A stretch of 64,000 bases of DNA, taken from assembly GCA_003118195.1 (NCBI GenBank), contig BEXV01000122.1, positions 159,764 through 223,763 on the forward strand. Direction: 5' to 3'. Origin of the DNA: Hemicentrotus pulcherrimus. Its lineage: Eukaryota > Echinodermata > Echinoidea > Camarodonta > Strongylocentrotidae. This document shows positions 60,761-64,000 of the stretch, piece by piece; position 1 is the first letter of the stretch, and each line of letters begins with the position of its first letter. The position numbers and the translations under genes were made by a program. The notes under the pieces are model-generated. The model ran no database searches. It was not told the origin of the DNA and was given only the letters and a program-made list of their open reading frames with translations.

Positions 60761-61405
60761 GACCAGGAGGCGCCTTAGTAAGAAGAGCTATCTTGCTTGT
60801 GGTATGAACTTGAATAAAACAATTTGTTTTAGAGATTGTAAAATGTGTTTGGAGATTTATTTATCAATTAATTACACACATAATAATAGCTCGTAAAAAA
60901 TAAAAGTAGAATTATCTCCTCCGAAATTCATCAAGTCTCGTTTGTTTGCTACCACCGCCTGTCCTCCTAATAGTGTTTATTTGTCTCTCTTTGGTCATAT
61001 ACCATCTATCTCTCTCTTTACCTTAATCTCCGTCTAGCTATCCATAAGTATTTACCCTGGATCTGGGTATCATTTCCTTTACATTCTCTTATTGTCTTTG
61101 AACATAGAAGTAACAGTCCCTCAAAACACTAGACTCTTCCCATACATGCGATTAATGTAAAAGAAACTACGAGTAAAATGAACTAAAAATGGAAAGTCTA
61201 CTAGAGCAACGTACCTTTCTTTGTACAGCCTATCGAAATTGCATGTGTAGAAGAAAAACAAACACAGTGCATCTTCACGAAGACTAAGGGAAATATTATA
61301 TCACGTACTGAATATATGTTTACGATTTTTGTACGTGACACACATTCAATTCATCAATGCAATGTTAACGATATATGACTCAATGTTAATGATGAATTAT
61401 GTAAA
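60761..61405. other. Noncoding, nothing recognised
   Basis: AT-rich; no exon, RNA gene or repeat that I can support. Confidence 0.5.
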
Positions 61406-61580
61406 TCTCTCTCTCTCTTCTCTTTCTTTCTCTACTCCGTCTCCTTTTCTCTCTCTCTCTCTCTCTCTCCCCTCTCTCTCTCTCTCTCTCTCTATCTCTG
61501 TCACTCCCTCTCACTTTCCTTCTCCCTCTCATTATGATCTCTTCTCTTTCTGTCTTTCTTCTATATCGATTTCTCTCTCC
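61406..61580. repeat. (CT)n-rich tract
   Basis: About 175 bases of CT, CCT and TTTC units with interruptions. It produces Ser/Leu-rich plus and Arg/Glu-rich minus false frames. Confidence 0.92.
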
Positions 61581-61664
61581 GGACCGAGTCAAGGTAGAGA
61601 TCATCCACCTGTTTTCTATTTCTTCTGGTGTCCCAAGGAGGGCCGCGGAGACAACGGAATAAAT

Positions 61665-61680
61665 ATGTCATCGATGACAT
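61665..61680. other. Perfect 16-base palindrome
   Basis: ATGTCATCGATGACAT equals its own reverse complement. Confidence 0.6.
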
Positions 61681-61950
61681 CTCAACTAAAAATGATTAAT
61701 ATCTTTATTGCGTATGAGTTCATAACAAACATCGTGTGAAGTCAATACACAAATTAAGCCATATCAACCACGACCCCATCTCAGGTTGTCTTATCCAATC
61801 CAATGAAATCATGTTTAATCGACAATCGGCATCTTGTTTCCACCAACTCTCAGTTCGTAAAGTACTTTGTCATCCGGGTAATAGAAAAAGAATCGGCCCT
61901 GTATCGGTGTCAGAGGTTGTTGGGAGATATGGGGTATATAGTACCCCCAT

Positions 61951-62193
61951 GACAGAAACAGAAAGAGAGAGAGAGAGAGGGAGAGAAAAAGAGAGAAAGA
62001 GAAGGGAGAGTAAAAGAAACTGAAGATAAAAGAAAATTGTTAAGAATTTGTATAAGTTATTAAAGAAAAGAAAAGAAAAGAAAAATAGCAGAAGTATATT
62101 CCAACAGCGAAATTCAAAACGAAAAAAGAGAGAGGAGGAGAAACAGAGAAAGAGAGAGGAGGAGAGACAGAGAAAGATAGAAAAACGGAGAGA
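61951..62193. repeat. Purine-strand low-complexity block with a 24-base tandem duplication
   Basis: GA repeats (61951 to about 62015), (AAAAG)n at 62063-62085, then AGAGAGGAGGAGAAACAGAG with its near-identical neighbour AGAGAGGAGGAGAGACAGAG, 24 bases apart (62128-62151 and 62152-62175). It gives rise to Lys/Glu/Arg-rich and Phe/Leu-rich false frames. Confidence 0.88.
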
Positions 62194-62477
62194 TAACAAC
62201 AAAAAAAGTGGGGGTGTACAACTAAAAATGCCCCATGGATTCTGTATTAATTTGAGATTACAAATTTATTGCGTTTCAAATTACGGGAGATGGGGCAAGT
62301 TCAAATTAAGGGACACCGAGGGACTTATAGTGAAGCGCATATAGAGACCACACACACAATCAATATATCCTTTACCTGAGCCACATTTGTAGACAGATTG
62401 AGATTTAAATGTCGGGTGCTTTTATTTCAGACAAGAAAGGTTATTTGTCTAGAAGTTCAAACGTGTACCTGATCACC

Positions 62478-62511
62478 ATCATACCATGGAGATATATCTC
62501 CATGATCATAC
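62478..62511. repeat. 20-base perfect palindrome between 7-base direct repeats
   Basis: ATCATAC (62478-62484), then CATGGAGATATATCTCCATG (62485-62504, a perfect palindrome), then ATCATAC (62505-62511). The direct repeats abut the palindrome exactly, the structure expected for a tiny inserted hairpin with target-site duplication. Confidence 0.75.
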
Positions 62512-64000
62512 TATACTTGATTTGCCAATATTGTCTATAGCAACGTGTTGTTCATAGGAAATATCCTTTCATCTGAGATGCAATTACTTTTTCTTCTCAT
62601 TTTGCTTATGAAGAACATTACGAATTGTGATTGGGAATTAAATAAAGTTGTCATATAAGATTAAATGGGGTATTCACATAAAAGTCTATCATGGAACATT
62701 ATTTGAATTGTCTTTTAACCAACAACAATTTTCTAGTACACTTTCGAATGATGTATAAGGATAGATATTGTTTCTCCCAAATAAAAAATCCTTCAAAAGT
62801 TAAGAATTTCATCAAAAGATTTATAGATTTTTGTTGTTGTTAGGGGTAGGGGTGGGGTACGAAATTGAAAACGTTGGAGAGAGAGTGTGTGCGAGTAAAA
62901 ATTAAGAAATACGACTCAATCAATATTCTGACCAGATTCCTTCGCATCATAATTTTTAACATTTGCAGGCAAACAGGTATCAGGCTATCTTCTCCTTATT
63001 TTATATTTCCCTCTCGTTACTTCATGAAACTGTTTGTGAGTTACTCTTCAAACAAGACTCTTTTGATACACTCCTCATTCCCAGCACGTAACTTGGAGAA
63101 CTCTTGGAATAGCGTATTGAAGTAGTCTCGAGCGACCAGCCCTTCATCTTTTCCGCATCCTTAGCAATGGAGATGATGACGAGTGGGTACCGATGGGAGA
63201 TCTATACTGTACGTGATATTCTCCATCTTTACACGTTGGCATTGCTATTAAAAATAGATCAGAATTGTGATTGACAAGCACGTCATCGGTACGCAAAATA
63301 AAGATATAATGCATAATTATATTGAATATTTCAATAAATGATTGTTTTCAATATGAGGGCAAATCGAGTTTCCTGATTGCAGAGAAGAAAAATAAATAAC
63401 TTATGAAAGCTACATCGATTCGTTTTGTAAAGAGGATTTTATTGTGTTAAAATCGTGAAACCTGTCACCATGTCATAGGACTAAAAAATAGACTGAAACT
63501 GGAAATTGCTTTTTGTCGGAACCCGGTTGCGAGATTGCCCTATCTTAGGCGCTAAATGAAATGTTAGAGCAGACATTTTAACATTTTTTTTGTTTTATAA
63601 TCTAGAAGTTAACATTTGCGATGCAAAATTGTGTTTTTTTTTAATGAAGATATGGACTCTTTGTCTTACTTTTTCACTCTATGTACCCATATGCTACTTT
63701 AAATGCATAATCAGTCATCTTGATATCAAATTCTGTCAAAAGAGGTAGCATCTTTTTTCTTTCTTTTTTTACTTCTACAATACATTTTTTAAAGAAAGAA
63801 AAATATAGCTAGCTGGCAAAATGTACATGATACTATTCAAATATTACGTTTATAATGAATCTATTTTATTTTTAACTTGAGCTGCTTAATTAAAAAAAAA
63901 TATGAAGCAGGTCCTACCGCATGAAACCCTATTCGCCTACGAAATGTAAAATGCAAATTGAAAAATATATTTGTATTAACATTTTCTTTCAATTTCAAAT
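62512..64000. other. Noncoding, nothing recognised
   Basis: AT-rich to the window end. The 86-codon frame at 62865-63125 has no domain. No RNA gene or repeat of note. Confidence 0.5.

Noticed and set aside
61329..61739. 136-codon Ser/Leu-rich frame
   Set aside because: Generated by the CT-rich tract at 61406-61580.

Overview
The window looks like AT-rich nuclear DNA from an invertebrate deuterostome, most likely a sea urchin or another echinoderm. The grounds are one intact FoxG forkhead gene of deuterostome type, very many CT/GA, TG/CA, GAT and GAA microsatellites, scattered TAGGCCTA-type words, a tRNA-derived SINE fragment, a dead non-LTR retrotransposon end and several short inverted-repeat elements. 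There are no operons, ribosome binding sites or dense coding regions, so it is not prokaryotic. The species assignment is inference.

Layout: the only convincing protein gene is foxG on the minus strand (42716-44239, single exon, 507 residues from the best start). About 42 kb on its 3' side and about 19.8 kb on its 5' side hold no recognisable exon. The left part (1-21 kb) has a small inverted-repeat transposon (1139-1320), a TG/CA hairpin microsatellite (10.3-10.5 kb), a SINE fragment (13.9-14.1 kb) and a motif-rich candidate regulatory island (16.66-16.91 kb). A 6-base N gap lies at 20989-20994. From 21.8 to 23.5 kb is a nest of repeats: a minisatellite with 37- and 43-base units, split by a 5'-truncated LINE, followed by a long hairpin (foldback) element. 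From 24 to 42 kb there are microsatellites, a second short MITE (31.07-31.19 kb) and a few GC-richer islands.

The foxG upstream flank (44.24-45.12 kb) carries three CCAAT boxes, two of them in near-identical extended modules, and an imperfect roughly 120-base tandem duplication. To the right are GC- and CpG-richer islands (51.0-51.6, 54.66-55.96, 58.1-58.4 and 60.36-60.76 kb) that could be distal enhancers, more microsatellites and several perfect palindromes. One 20-base palindrome lies exactly between 7-base direct repeats (62478-62511).

Best overall reading: the regulatory neighbourhood of a developmental transcription-factor gene, with ordinary repeat turnover around it. I did not find a new multi-gene system. 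The most distinctive items are the foldback element, the nested minisatellite/LINE and the paired CCAAT modules.
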